A DNA stretch of 64,000 nucleotides from Bacteroidales bacterium (GCA_017549765.1 JAFYNM010000035.1:1-64000); one strand, 5' to 3'; positions 17,119 to 26,955 are shown, counted from the stretch's first letter. Notes: generated from the sequence alone by a model not told the origin. Translations and numbers: made by a program.

Positions 17119-17679
17119 ATGGCTGACGAGACAAAGCATCGAATTTTAGGCATCGACCCCGGCACTTTGGTGATGGGGTATGCGATTCTGGACACCAACC
17201 TGAACAAATCGGAGGTACAGGCCGTCAGCGTCATCCAGATGAAGAAGTTGTCGGACCATTATGCCAAGTTGAAATACATCTACGAGAAGACCAACGCCCT
17301 GATTGAGCAATACCAGCCCGACACCTTGGCCATTGAAGCACCTTTCTACGGCAAGAACGTGCAGTCGATGCTCAAGCTCGGGCGCGCGCAGGGGGTTGTC
17401 ATCGCCGCCTGCCTGCATGCCGGCATGGAAGTCTTTGAATATTCGCCTCGCAAGATCAAACAGTCGATCACGGGCAACGGAAACGCCTCCAAAGAGCAAG
17501 TCGCAGCCATGTTGGCACGCATGTACAGCCTGCCCGACACCTCGCCTTACCTCGACGCCACCGACTCGTTGGCGGCGGCAGTTTGTCATTTTTACCAACA
17601 CAAGGTCAGTTTCGGCACTACCAAAGCCACTGACTGGAAAACATTCATCGCCCAGAACGAGAAACGCATCATCAAGTAG
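17119..17679 (+). CDS. ruvC: Holliday junction resolvase RuvC
   Basis: 186 aa. It starts ILGIDPGTLVMGYAI with the first catalytic Asp, followed by the acidic motif LAIEAPFYGKN, and ends with DATDSLAAAVCHF holding the last acidic residues. These are the four metal-binding positions of RuvC. It cuts Holliday junctions with RuvAB, whose genes are not in this window. It is co-directional with the protease gene and convergent with the exonuclease gene, with a shared terminator between. Confidence 0.95.
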   Translation: MADETKHRILGIDPGTLVMGYAILDTNLNKSEVQAVSVIQMKKLSDHYAKLKYIYEKTNALIEQYQPDTLAIEAPFYGKNVQSMLKLGRAQGVVIAACLHAGMEVFEYSPRKIKQSITGNGNASKEQVAAMLARMYSLPDTSPYLDATDSLAAAVCHFYQHKVSFGTTKATDWKTFIAQNEKRIIK

Positions 17680-17693
17680 TGGTTCCCAGACAC

Positions 17694-17721
17694 AAAAAAG
17701 GCCGGCAAAACCGACCTTTTT
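17694..17721. terminator. Bidirectional terminator between ruvC and the exonuclease gene
   Basis: AAAAAAGGCCGG and CCGACCTTTTT form a stem with one mismatch around CAAAA. A-runs and T-runs on both sides serve both convergent genes. Confidence 0.7.
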
Positions 17722-17741
17722 CTTAGAAATCCATCTCAACC

Positions 17742-18566
17742 CTATCGGCTGAACTTCTTCTCCAGACACACTTCGTGATAGATCTGGGTGATCACCTGTT
17801 TGGTATAGAGCGGAAAATCGGCCTTCATCATCCAGTCGTAGTAGGCAGGCTCTCTCGTGAAGACTTCCTTGACAGGCACATTCTTATGCTTGCCAAAATT
17901 GAAAACCGGCACTTGGTTCTTGTCGAAGACGATATGTCCGGCCAGATCCACGGCATGGACATCGCGGGTGAAGTTACTCAACGCCTTCACATCATTTTGG
18001 ATAGGATAGCTTTTCTGTTTGGTCCTGGCATCGGCATACTCGACTCCATTGTATTTGTCAAGCTGGGCCTTCAGCACCTCGTAGGTGGCGCGTGTATCGG
18101 CTTGTGCGTGGTGCGCGTCAGACAGGTCTTGATTACAATAAAAGCGGTAGGCAGCAATCAAGGTTCTGGGTTCCATCTTATGGAAGATATTCTGCACATC
18201 GATAAGATGACGGTTGCGCAGGTCAAAAGGCTTGCCACAGCGAAGGAACTCTTCCACCAGCAAAGGCACATCGAACTTGTTGGAGTTATAGCCAGCCAAG
18301 TCGGCATCGCCGATGAAAGCCAACAAGTCGTCGGCCATCTGCTCAAAGGTAGGCTTGGTGGCCACATCGGCATCGTAGATGCCATGGATGGCAGACACCT
18401 CCTCGGGAATATGTCTCCCAGGGTTAAACAGCTCGGTACGTTCGATTTCTTGTCCGTCAGGCATCACCTTGATCATGGAGAGCTCCACAATCTTGTCGAG
18501 TCCAACATTCAGTCCTGTGGTCTCCAGATCGAAGAAAATGATAGGTCTTGTAAGATTCAGTTTCAT
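17742..18566 (-). CDS. DnaQ-like 3'-5' exonuclease
   Basis: 274 aa. DEDDh exonuclease motifs: IIFFDLETTGL (Exo I, residue 9 on), GYNSNKFDVPLL (Exo II, near 93) and HHAQADTRATYEVL (Exo III). Residues ~200-274 form a small C-terminal domain (FNFGKHKNVPVKEV) seen in Bacteroidota relatives. It is a stand-alone nuclease rather than the polymerase epsilon subunit itself, and may act in repair or RNA trimming. It starts one base after the T9SS gene stop and is last in the PASTA - T9SS - exonuclease operon. Confidence 0.88.
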   Translation of the reverse strand: MKLNLTRPIIFFDLETTGLNVGLDKIVELSMIKVMPDGQEIERTELFNPGRHIPEEVSAIHGIYDADVATKPTFEQMADDLLAFIGDADLAGYNSNKFDVPLLVEEFLRCGKPFDLRNRHLIDVQNIFHKMEPRTLIAAYRFYCNQDLSDAHHAQADTRATYEVLKAQLDKYNGVEYADARTKQKSYPIQNDVKALSNFTRDVHAVDLAGHIVFDKNQVPVFNFGKHKNVPVKEVFTREPAYYDWMMKADFPLYTKQVITQIYHEVCLEKKFSR

Positions 18567-18567
18567 A

Positions 18568-20703
18568 TTATTGCTTTATTATTTTTTCTGTTGAGAGAAG
18601 GGTATGCTGCTGCATGATCTTCAGCACATAGACACCTGGGGCGAAGGTGCTCATATCCACAGAGGCATTTTGCAGCGCGGAGGTCTGTACAAGGCGACCG
18701 TAAATGTCGAAGATCTTGCAGCTGAGGAGTTGTCCGTCCTCTACCCCGTCAATATAAACCATACCGGTGGTAGGGTTGGGATAGCACTGCAGGTGGACTT
18801 TGTCGTGATCGACGACAGAAGAGTGGTCATAGAACTTACCCACTACAGGGCGGATCATGGGAGCACCCTTATAGAAAGATTCCTGCCAGGTGCTGGAGGT
18901 CTTGTAGAAAAAATGTCCACGGGCATCGTTGTTCTGGTCGAAGCCCAGGTTCAGTTGCACAGCGTGAGTTTGGCGGAAGCCCACATAGAAGGTGCCGTTC
19001 AAGGCCACTGGTTCTTCCGGATAGTAGTTGATGAAATCCAGATAGTCGGCGCCGTGTGCAGGCAGTTGGGATGGCAGCGAATAGAGCACATCACCCGGTC
19101 TGCCGTTGTCGTCGGCCCACACCATCAAGGTGAACTCCTCGAAGTTCTCGTCATCCAACACGCTGTTGAACCACATGCGCACGCAACGCAGCGTATCCGG
19201 CTCGGCAAGCGTAAACTGGACGGCCAAAGATGCATCCGGGTTGGTCATCGTGGAGAGCAGCGTATAGCCGGCCTCCGCCGTCCCGTCGTCATAGGCATAA
19301 TAGTTGTAGAACTTCTGCTCAAAGCGGCAAGTGTCGTTGGAAAGGCACTCGTCGTTGGCACCTTCCATTCTGAAAACATGGGTGATATAGAAAGTGGCGC
19401 TGTCGGCCCCGTCATACTCATACACAAAATTCACGGATGGATCGGCATGATAGGGATACAAATGCAAACCGGAGTCATAATAGGGCTGCGCATTCTCGTT
19501 GTTAACGGTAGAGGTATAGATGTGCGTGCCGGGAGCCTTTCTGACAGAATAGTTGTAGAAGGTATTCTTCACACCGGCAGAGATATTGGCCAGTTCATTA
19601 TGAAAAGAGGAGGCCATGTCGGAGGCACGGAACTGATGCCACGGCATCGACTGGTAGAGAGTCAATGCGGAAGTCGTGGGTGCCACAAAGGTCACATCGT
19701 TGGGGAAACAGTCTTGGGCATTGCGGTTCACGTCCAGCTGGATATAGTCGAGATGCCATTGGTCGCAGTTGCTCGCCCACCCTGCCACATTGGAACTCCA
19801 GGAATCGAGATCCAGACTGGCGTAGTTGCGGAAACGGAACTGGAAGTTGTCACGCAAATATTGGGGGTCGGTGATTGGGATCATCACCTGTTTGAAATAG
19901 TCGAGCGTATTCTGTGCGAGCCAGGAATCCACAGTGGTGCCGTCGGAGGACCACACCTCATTCCACACGTATTCAGGGCCGAAGAGGGAGTCGGTAGGCA
20001 TCTGGATGACCTCTCCGCCGAAGGCATTACTCTCGAAGATATAAAAAGTTCCCGGCATATAGGGGTTGGGAATGGTGTCGCCGGCGCTGTAGAACTGTCC
20101 CTCATCGATGACATAATCGGCATAGGAGAAGCCGATAAAGACCATCTGGCCTGTGGCATAGCCAAACTCCAGTATCAGGCGGTCTTCCTGTTCCGGAGCA
20201 TCGCCAATCCGTTCCCAGCCAACGGCCGGTTGTGACTTGCATGCTCCCCCGGGCTGATAATAAAAGCTGAAATAGAGGGAGTCGGACAGGTACATGGGAC
20301 GATGGAAGGTGAAGTTGCTATCCAGACGGATAAGGTTGGATGTCAGCGTGTCGGCGGCAAAGGGTGTGCGCTCGGCATGTGCATAGACGCGGCCGTTCTC
20401 GTCAAGGGCGTCCAAGGTGACCACGCCGATAGAGGGCGGAAAGACCGGATATGTATTGTTGACAAAGCCCTGACGGTCTTGCCACAAAGCGGGATTCGGA
20501 TAACCTGTATAGGAGGAGAAATCTTCCAGGAAAGGGAGTTTCACTGCCGTGCCGTTCTTGATAGCAACAGGAGCCTTTTTGGCCTCTTTTGCTATGACCG
20601 CATTCTGACTTACACCTGTCAACAACTCCTGGGCACTCACGGGGACTACTTCAGCCAAGGAGGTGAGGACCAGCACAGCAACAATAATCTTCAAAAATCT
20701 CAT
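18568..20703 (-). CDS. Large secreted protein with T9SS type A sorting domain
   Basis: 711 aa. A signal peptide (residues 1-24, ending VSA) is followed by about 600 residues of beta-rich extracellular sequence with no recognised catalytic motif. The C-terminal sorting domain runs from about 635: LQCYPNPTTGMVYIDG, KIFDIYGRLV, FAPGVYVLKI, ending STEKIIKQ. It should be exported by the type IX system and anchored or released at the surface. It lies between the PASTA gene and the exonuclease in one operon. Function unknown. Confidence 0.87.
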   Translation of the reverse strand: MRFLKIIVAVLVLTSLAEVVPVSAQELLTGVSQNAVIAKEAKKAPVAIKNGTAVKLPFLEDFSSYTGYPNPALWQDRQGFVNNTYPVFPPSIGVVTLDALDENGRVYAHAERTPFAADTLTSNLIRLDSNFTFHRPMYLSDSLYFSFYYQPGGACKSQPAVGWERIGDAPEQEDRLILEFGYATGQMVFIGFSYADYVIDEGQFYSAGDTIPNPYMPGTFYIFESNAFGGEVIQMPTDSLFGPEYVWNEVWSSDGTTVDSWLAQNTLDYFKQVMIPITDPQYLRDNFQFRFRNYASLDLDSWSSNVAGWASNCDQWHLDYIQLDVNRNAQDCFPNDVTFVAPTTSALTLYQSMPWHQFRASDMASSFHNELANISAGVKNTFYNYSVRKAPGTHIYTSTVNNENAQPYYDSGLHLYPYHADPSVNFVYEYDGADSATFYITHVFRMEGANDECLSNDTCRFEQKFYNYYAYDDGTAEAGYTLLSTMTNPDASLAVQFTLAEPDTLRCVRMWFNSVLDDENFEEFTLMVWADDNGRPGDVLYSLPSQLPAHGADYLDFINYYPEEPVALNGTFYVGFRQTHAVQLNLGFDQNNDARGHFFYKTSSTWQESFYKGAPMIRPVVGKFYDHSSVVDHDKVHLQCYPNPTTGMVYIDGVEDGQLLSCKIFDIYGRLVQTSALQNASVDMSTFAPGVYVLKIMQQHTLLSTEKIIKQ

Positions 20704-20726
20704 AGGTTACAAAAGTTCAATGTTGT

Positions 20727-21317
20727 TTATTCTTCTGAAGGGATAGAGTCAGGCAGCACATTGATGTTCTTGCCGACCACCAGGGTAATCTTCTCACCCA
20801 TTTTAATATCGGCGCCGGAATTGATACTATGGCCGCGATACAACACATCGAGCACGAGGTTTTCGTAAGGACTGGGCTTCTCGATGATTCTTTCCAGCAC
20901 CAGACCTTGTGACTCTATCATAATCTTGGCTTGGTTGAGCGGGATCTCGTGAAGTTCCGGCAATTTGATGGTCGGCGGTTCTGAGGCGGCAACGGTCAGA
21001 TAGACCTTACGGCCATGCTTCACCTTCTCTCCAGCTGCGGGGTCTTGGACGAGCACCGCACCCGGGGTGGCCCCTTCTTCATAACGTTGTTCATTTACCA
21101 CGAAGATGAAGCCCTCCTTGCTGTGCGTCTGCGTCAGCACCTGTGACTGCTGCCCGCGGTAGTCCGGCATCTCGAATTCCCGTCCGTGACGGGTGAAGAG
21201 ACGGAGAAACAGTACCGCCAGCGCCATGAGCACAATGGTCACGACACAGGCCATTATCAGCTGGAAAGCCAGACTCTTAGTAGTGAATTTACGGGTTGTT
21301 TTTTTGCTCATATTCAA
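20727..21317 (-). CDS. Membrane-anchored PASTA-domain protein
   Basis: 196 aa. One membrane helix (residues ~17-42) with a basic cytoplasmic start is followed by two or more PASTA repeats in the periplasm; motifs are EFEMPDYRGQ, VLVQDPAAGEKVKHGRKVYL and TIKLPELHEIPLNQAKIMI. PASTA domains usually bind peptidoglycan. Here they are not attached to a kinase or penicillin-binding protein, as is common in Bacteroidota, where this gene often neighbours rluD (here 23453-24505). First gene of a three-gene operon with a TACTTTTG box 50 bases upstream. Confidence 0.9.
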   Translation of the reverse strand: MNMSKKTTRKFTTKSLAFQLIMACVVTIVLMALAVLFLRLFTRHGREFEMPDYRGQQSQVLTQTHSKEGFIFVVNEQRYEEGATPGAVLVQDPAAGEKVKHGRKVYLTVAASEPPTIKLPELHEIPLNQAKIMIESQGLVLERIIEKPSPYENLVLDVLYRGHSINSGADIKMGEKITLVVGKNINVLPDSIPSEE

Positions 21318-21366
21318 ACCAATACTTGCATAACTGCAAAAAATGACAATTATTGCATAAAGAGCG

Positions 21367-21374
21367 CAAAAGTA
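21367..21374 (-). promoter_or_regulatory. -7 promoter box for the PASTA operon
   Basis: TACTTTTG on the minus strand, 50 bases before the PASTA start. Confidence 0.55.
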
Positions 21375-21443
21375 CTATTTTTTACGCAAATATGGTGATG
21401 ATAAATATTTTTCATTTCTGGTCGAGTTATCGATTTTTTGATG

Positions 21444-21451
21444 TACCTTTG
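21444..21451 (+). promoter_or_regulatory. -7 promoter box for 21474 gene
   Basis: TACCTTTG, 23 bases before the ATG at 21474; it excludes the upstream in-frame start at 21438. Confidence 0.55.
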
Positions 21452-21473
21452 CCACGCAAAAAAACACTGTCTT

Positions 21474-22088
21474 ATGTATCTGGATGAGGACCTGTTTATC
21501 GATTTTCTGAGCCAAAGAGAGATTCTCTGGACAGGCATCAATTTTTCCAAAGCCAGATTCACTAAACAAGGTTTCGAGTATCCACAGGAGGTGATGCAGT
21601 ATTACTTCAACGGCTGGAACACCTCCATCATCAACAACCAGAAGAAGTACGATATCCGACTGAGTTTTCGCAAGCCCATCATGCGCTATGACCTCGCCTT
21701 GGTCACGAAGCTCAACAAGGGGGTGAAGATCCAACACCTGCTCACCGATGTCATCTCCCACCAAGACATCCTCAACGAAGAGCGGATTCGGGAATACTTC
21801 TCCACGCTGGCCTTCAATTCCGACATTCCCTATGCGCTCAGCTTCATCGTGGAGTCGTTCGACTCCATCACCAAACGGGCCTCCATCTGGGTCGTCATCA
21901 GTCACACCCCGACCTCACAGGTCGTCTTGGCAGAGAACTTCCTGAAGAAGCCCGGCGGGTTCGGAACGGCCAACTACTGGGGCCGGACCTTCTACGACCT
22001 ACTTTTTGACATCAAAACATCCGCCTTCATCCGCTGGAAAAACCTGGTACAGGAGCGCATCTCATCACTATCGGAAGAAGGCCAATAA
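21474..22088 (+). CDS. Conserved-looking protein of unknown function
   Basis: 204 aa from the ATG at 21474 (MYLDEDLFIDFLSQ); the promoter position rules out the longer start. There is no signal peptide and there are no membrane segments. The protein is mixed alpha/beta with no motif that I recognise; FVESFDSITKRASIWVVI suggests a strand-rich core. It is 13 bases upstream of the phosphohexomutase gene and probably shares its transcript. Function not assigned. Confidence 0.7.
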   Translation: MYLDEDLFIDFLSQREILWTGINFSKARFTKQGFEYPQEVMQYYFNGWNTSIINNQKKYDIRLSFRKPIMRYDLALVTKLNKGVKIQHLLTDVISHQDILNEERIREYFSTLAFNSDIPYALSFIVESFDSITKRASIWVVISHTPTSQVVLAENFLKKPGGFGTANYWGRTFYDLLFDIKTSAFIRWKNLVQERISSLSEEGQ

Positions 22089-22101
22089 AAAACACACCAT
22101 T

Positions 22102-23451
22102 ATGGGAGCATTCAAAGCATACGACTTCCGGGGAGTCTTTGGCAAAGACTTCGATCTGGACACCGTTTACAAATTCGGCTTCTTCCTGCCGTCCTTATTA
22201 CATGCCGACAAGGTGCTGGTAGGTTTCGACATGCGCACCTCCACCCCTGACATTTTCGAGGCTTTGTCGCGAGGCATCACTGATGCCGGAGTAGATGTCT
22301 ATAGCATGGGGTTAACCACCACGCCCATGGTCTATTATTTCACGGCGCGTCACCATTTCGATGCCTCCGTGATGATCACGGCCTCGCACAATCCCAAAGA
22401 GTACAATGGGCTGAAGGTATCCCGTACAAACGCCCTGCCCGTAGGCTACGACACTGGCCTGGGCGAACTGGAGCGCCGCATCCGCGAAGAAGAGATTGTC
22501 GTCGCACAGGAAAAAGGCAAGGTGATCGACTACGACGTGAAGGCCGAGTACTTGGAATTCCTTTCCCAATATCACCATGATCTGGACAACCTCCGCATAG
22601 TCATCGACTGCAGCAACGGCATGGCCTCCATCCTGGTGAAGGAGATTTTCGGCGATACGCCCCTCTATCTCTTCGACACGCTGGACGGCACCTTCCCCAA
22701 CCACGAGGCCAACCCGCTGGAGCCCGAGAACATCGTCGTCCTGCAGGAAAAGGTACGCGAGACGAAGGCCGACATCGGCGTCGTTTTTGACGGGGATGCC
22801 GACCGTGTCATGTTTGTAGATGAACATGGCGACTTCATCCCGCCGGACCTGATCATCGCCGTGCTGGGGCACTACTTCCTCGAAGAGAAGCACTACAGCG
22901 GCAAGATCATCCAAGACATCCGGACCTCCAAGTCCGTGAGCGAGTATTTGGAAAAGATGGGTGGCGAGATGGAGATTTGGCGCGTGGGGCGCGCCTACGC
23001 CGCCATGAAACTGCGCGAGATCGACGGCTCCTTCGGCGGCGAATATGCCGGTCACTACTATTTCCGCGACTTCTTCTATTCCGACTCCGCCATGATCGCC
23101 TCTCAGGTGGCGCTCTATATCTTCAGCAAGATGAAGAAAGAGGGCGTCTCCGTGTCGCAGCTCATCGGCAAGATACGCCAATATGCCAACTCCGGCGAGA
23201 TCAACTTCACCATCGAGAAAAAGAAAGAGGCCATGGAGGCCGTCAAGGTGCACTGCTGCGCCCAGGAAACGCCTGTCAAGATCATGGACTTTGACGGCTA
23301 CCGCGTGGAGTTTGAAGACTGGTGGTTCAACATCCGGCCCTCCAACACAGAGCCCTACCTGCGGCTCCTGATGGAGGCGCGGACAAAGCAGCTACTGGAT
23401 GAAAAAATTGCGATGATCAAGAGCGTGCTGGAGACGTTTATGGTGGGATAA
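22102..23451 (+). CDS. Phosphomannomutase/phosphoglucomutase
   Basis: 449 aa from ATG 22102 (MGAFKAYDFRGVFG); a longer in-frame start would run into the previous gene. The alpha-D-phosphohexomutase motifs are all present: the catalytic serine in MITASHNPKEYNG, the metal loop FDGDADRVMF, the sugar loop GEYAGHYYF and the phosphate loop RPSNTEPYLR. It interconverts hexose 1- and 6-phosphates for nucleotide-sugar or glycogen synthesis. Whether mannose or glucose is preferred cannot be read (manB versus pgm). Convergent with rluD, with a one-base gap. Confidence 0.92.
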   Translation: MGAFKAYDFRGVFGKDFDLDTVYKFGFFLPSLLHADKVLVGFDMRTSTPDIFEALSRGITDAGVDVYSMGLTTTPMVYYFTARHHFDASVMITASHNPKEYNGLKVSRTNALPVGYDTGLGELERRIREEEIVVAQEKGKVIDYDVKAEYLEFLSQYHHDLDNLRIVIDCSNGMASILVKEIFGDTPLYLFDTLDGTFPNHEANPLEPENIVVLQEKVRETKADIGVVFDGDADRVMFVDEHGDFIPPDLIIAVLGHYFLEEKHYSGKIIQDIRTSKSVSEYLEKMGGEMEIWRVGRAYAAMKLREIDGSFGGEYAGHYYFRDFFYSDSAMIASQVALYIFSKMKKEGVSVSQLIGKIRQYANSGEINFTIEKKKEAMEAVKVHCCAQETPVKIMDFDGYRVEFEDWWFNIRPSNTEPYLRLLMEARTKQLLDEKIAMIKSVLETFMVG

Positions 23452-23452
23452 A

Positions 23453-24505
23453 TCACTCTTCCTCCAGCGGCCGGGCCCCCACGTACCCGCGCCATTTTTC
23501 CACCACTGCCTGAAAATCCGGGGGCAGCTCCGACTCAAAGCGGACGAAGTTGCCCGTGGTGGGGTGCGCGAAACCGATGGACTTGGCGTGCAGTGCCTGT
23601 CGCGGCATCAAGGCGAAACAGTTGCGGATGAACTGCTGATATTTACTGAAGGTGGTGCCCTTGAGAATGCGGTCGCCACCGTAGGCTTCATCATTAAACA
23701 GAGGATGACCAATGGACTGCAGGTGTACACGGATCTGGTGCGTGCGCCCCGTTTCCAGCTGGCACTCCAGCAAGGTCACATATCCGAACCGCTCTATCAC
23801 GCGCCAATGAGTGACGGCATGCTTGCCCTGCTCGCTGCCCTCAGGAAAGACTGTCATAATCATGCGGTCTTTGGGATGACGCCCCACATTCCCTACGATA
23901 GTGCCACTGTCCTCCTCAAAGTCACCCCACGCCAGCGCCCAATACTTGCGCTCCAAGTCGTGGTCGAAGAAGACCTTGGCGAGACGCATCTGTGCCAACT
24001 CGTTCTTGGCCACAGCGATAAGTCCGGATGTGTTCTTGTCGATACGATGCACCAAGAGGGGTTTCATGGGAGATCCATCCGAGAGTTTCTGATCCCGGAG
24101 ATAGTAATAGAGCGCATTCACCATGGTACCGGTGTAATTGCCATAGGCTGGATGCACCACCATACCTGCCTCTTTGTTGATGATCAGCAGGTCGTCATCT
24201 TCATACACGATGTTCAACGGGATGTCCTCCGGCAGGATCTCTGTGTCGCGCGGCGGGTTAGGCATCAGCACCGTGATGACATCGTTGGGGTGCACTTTGT
24301 AGTTCTGCTTCTCCGGCTTGCCGTTGACGAGGATACAGCCAGCCTTGGCCGCCTGCTGCACCTTGTTGCGGGAGGTGTTGCGGATCAGATTGAAAAGATA
24401 CTTGTCAATACGCAACAACTCCGTGCCGGGGTCCACCACGAATCGGAAATGCTCGTATAGTTCGTCTTTCTGCTGTTCCTGAAGATCCGGTTCTTCTATC
24501 TGCAT
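23453..24505 (-). CDS. rluD: RluD-family 23S rRNA pseudouridine synthase
   Basis: 350 aa. An N-terminal S4 RNA-binding domain (KYLFNLIRNTSRNKVQQ, residues ~35-95) precedes the RluA/RluD catalytic domain with the active-site Asp in VHRIDKNTSGLIAVAK and the later motif TGRTHQIRVHL. It makes pseudouridines in large-subunit rRNA (helix 69 for RluD proper; paralogues are hard to separate by eye). Its start overlaps the stop of the upstream 819-aa gene by 10 bases, indicating co-translation. Confidence 0.9.
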   Translation of the reverse strand: MQIEEPDLQEQQKDELYEHFRFVVDPGTELLRIDKYLFNLIRNTSRNKVQQAAKAGCILVNGKPEKQNYKVHPNDVITVLMPNPPRDTEILPEDIPLNIVYEDDDLLIINKEAGMVVHPAYGNYTGTMVNALYYYLRDQKLSDGSPMKPLLVHRIDKNTSGLIAVAKNELAQMRLAKVFFDHDLERKYWALAWGDFEEDSGTIVGNVGRHPKDRMIMTVFPEGSEQGKHAVTHWRVIERFGYVTLLECQLETGRTHQIRVHLQSIGHPLFNDEAYGGDRILKGTTFSKYQQFIRNCFALMPRQALHAKSIGFAHPTTGNFVRFESELPPDFQAVVEKWRGYVGARPLEEE

Positions 24506-26955
24506 CCTTTACAAATTATTTTCTTCACATCCGCATTCTCCAACACACAAGCCGGCAGCTTTTCAAAAAGGCCGCACAAACGAACCTCGTTTTTCTCCTT
24601 GGCCAGCTGGACAGCCTTGGTGAACAGACCGCTCAGATAGGTCTCCTCACGATGAGCAGCAATGGACACATAGGAGAAGATGAAATCCTCGGAGATGGTC
24701 GGATCATCCAAGAAAGGATTCATCAGCGAGAGTGCGTAGGTGTAGTCGTGTTGTTTCACAAAATAGGAGGCCAACTTGTAAGCGTTCTTCCAGCTGTCCA
24801 TCTTGGGATTGCGGATTTCCTTGATCTTGGCAAAGGTGGCCGTGCTGAGGGCGGCAGACTCCGTGGAAGGGGCTAACGTGTCCAAGAAGTTGATCACCTT
24901 GAACTGATACTCCATATTCAACGCATTGACACGGTCTTTGGGAATGACAGAAATGCCATAGAGACGGTCGATATTGGCTTGCGTCTTGGCAACATCAGCT
25001 ATCGATTTGATGGTCGTCGCCTGCACATCGCACACAGCCGTGTTGTAGGAAAGCAGCACATTGGCGGGATTAAGGTTGAAAATCTTGTACATCTCCTCAG
25101 AGATGGCCGGGGTTAGCTTGGAAGCGAAGAAATATTGCATGTACAGCTTGTTGTTCAGCAGGGTCTGGTATTCTTTCTTCATCGGGATGTTCATCTCTTT
25201 CAAGAAACTGGAAGTATATTTACCCTTCTCCACCTGATCCATCATATAGTTCTCGATAGACATGGCCAGGCCGACATTCTTCTCCTCAAGGGCTTTGTTG
25301 AATTTCCAGGCCACGAACTTCTGCTCTTCTGCCTTGGTCTCGTTGGGGAAGGTCACATAGTATTTGATTTCGTAGTAGCGGCATGGGGCCAAGAATCCGC
25401 TGTCCAGCGTCTTCAACGCCCAACTGTCGCTTTTCAACTTGCGGGCCATCACCGGCAGCTCGTCAAAGCTGAGGTCATAGTATTCCGGACTGTTGTTGAT
25501 GTCTTTTTTGAACTGTTCATAACAGAAGTCGTAGGAAATGGCAATGTCCACCCCTGGATAGCGGGCCTGCAAGTCCTTCTTGAGGAAATCAGCGCGTTTC
25601 TGCTGAATCTTCTGATAGTTGGCATCTTGATAGTAGTTGGGAGAATTGTGGGCTATAATCTCAATTCTGTCCACTTTATATTCAGGCACATCCACCTCTT
25701 TCAGCTGATCGGCAAAAGCGGCCCCTGTGTAATCGGTCTTTTTCAGGTCGTAAGGGAAGGTGACGCTGAAGTCGCCCGTCTCTTTGGAGGCGACCCACTC
25801 GCCTTTGGCTTTGATGCCGGCCTGATCCTTGACGAACATGACCTTCTCTTCATAGTCGGCGGACTTGACCTCCACACGCTTCGGGATGATGGTACGGCAC
25901 ACGCGGTTGCCCTCCTTGAGCACCAGCACATGGATATCCACATCGGCATCCTCTTCAATCTCGGCGGGAAGATCTGCCAGCTTGACAATCATCTTGCCGC
26001 TCTTCAGGTTCTTGTTCTCATTCAAGTCCATCATCTTTTCAAAGGTGATGGGCTTGGTGATGAAGCCTCTGTGAGAGAGGTTATAGTCAGAAGTCGGGTT
26101 TTCACAACCGTAATTGCTCTGTTGCACGAAGTCGATGACGATGGCGTCGCCCTCTTTGCCAATCAACTTTTTCAGATTCTTATAATCGTTGCACTCCAGA
26201 TAGACAGCCCCGTCCTTGTGTATATTCACGTATTCGGAAAGGACTTCCAAGCCGGGCTCGGAGGCACATTTCTTGCACACCTTGTCGTCATAGGGCTTCA
26301 GGCTGTTGGCAGACTTGGTGTAGGGCAGGTCCTTGACTCCGTATCCAGGCTTGTTGGTGTTGAAGGCACGATCATTGGCCAGCACACAGGAGAAATACAT
26401 GTTCTTCATAAGCAGATCGGTGTTGAAGCCGATGCCCAGATAGGTGTATTGAGCATCCAGAAGCATGACAGCCGTTTTCATGTTCTTCAAAAAGAACTGA
26501 ACAGTCGCCAGGCACATATCATAGTACGAATACTCCTTCTCGCCCAGATAGGCTTTGGTTTTGGCCACCAACTCGACACCGTTGCCGGCCAAGTCATACT
26601 TGCGCAGACGATACATGATCGTCTTGTAAGGTGCCACATTCTCTTCTGTACGCTCATCCTTGGAAGCCTGATAGTCGGCCTGGAACTGCGCCGTGGAGTC
26701 CAGCGACTCGTCATGCTTCATCTTCGGAAGAAAGGCATACTCCAGACGCGCCAAGTCGATCATGTCCGACATACAGTTGTACAGAATCTTCTCATCGTAG
26801 TTGTTAGGCGCAAAATTACGGATGTATTTTGCATTTTCCTTCAGGGACTCCGGATTGAAATCCGCATAGGGATTCTCCGTCTGTGCATTCATTATAAAGC
26901 TGGATATCAGCATTATAAAACAAAGAGAAAAGGTAGATTTCTTTATCATGACCAT
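24496..26955 (-). CDS. Large exported protein of unknown function, coupled to rluD
   Basis: 819 aa (a second ATG at 26949 may be the true start). A signal peptide ends in MNAQ. The protein is mostly helical in its outer parts, with a region around residues 430-500 (IEIIAHNSPNY, KRADFLKKDL) that loosely recalls OmpA-type peptidoglycan-binding domains. The C-terminal third is helical-repeat-like. Two CxxC pairs occur (VCKKCASEP and the very end, ICKGCR). No T9SS domain is present. The 10-base overlap with rluD is the main clue to context. I do not recognise the family. Confidence 0.8.
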   Translation of the reverse strand: MVMIKKSTFSLCFIMLISSFIMNAQTENPYADFNPESLKENAKYIRNFAPNNYDEKILYNCMSDMIDLARLEYAFLPKMKHDESLDSTAQFQADYQASKDERTEENVAPYKTIMYRLRKYDLAGNGVELVAKTKAYLGEKEYSYYDMCLATVQFFLKNMKTAVMLLDAQYTYLGIGFNTDLLMKNMYFSCVLANDRAFNTNKPGYGVKDLPYTKSANSLKPYDDKVCKKCASEPGLEVLSEYVNIHKDGAVYLECNDYKNLKKLIGKEGDAIVIDFVQQSNYGCENPTSDYNLSHRGFITKPITFEKMMDLNENKNLKSGKMIVKLADLPAEIEEDADVDIHVLVLKEGNRVCRTIIPKRVEVKSADYEEKVMFVKDQAGIKAKGEWVASKETGDFSVTFPYDLKKTDYTGAAFADQLKEVDVPEYKVDRIEIIAHNSPNYYQDANYQKIQQKRADFLKKDLQARYPGVDIAISYDFCYEQFKKDINNSPEYYDLSFDELPVMARKLKSDSWALKTLDSGFLAPCRYYEIKYYVTFPNETKAEEQKFVAWKFNKALEEKNVGLAMSIENYMMDQVEKGKYTSSFLKEMNIPMKKEYQTLLNNKLYMQYFFASKLTPAISEEMYKIFNLNPANVLLSYNTAVCDVQATTIKSIADVAKTQANIDRLYGISVIPKDRVNALNMEYQFKVINFLDTLAPSTESAALSTATFAKIKEIRNPKMDSWKNAYKLASYFVKQHDYTYALSLMNPFLDDPTISEDFIFSYVSIAAHREETYLSGLFTKAVQLAKEKNEVRLCGLFEKLPACVLENADVKKIICKGCR

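Noticed and set aside
18604-20235. Plus-strand open frame of 543 codons
   Set aside because: Antisense to the T9SS cargo gene with its sorting domain; no family features.
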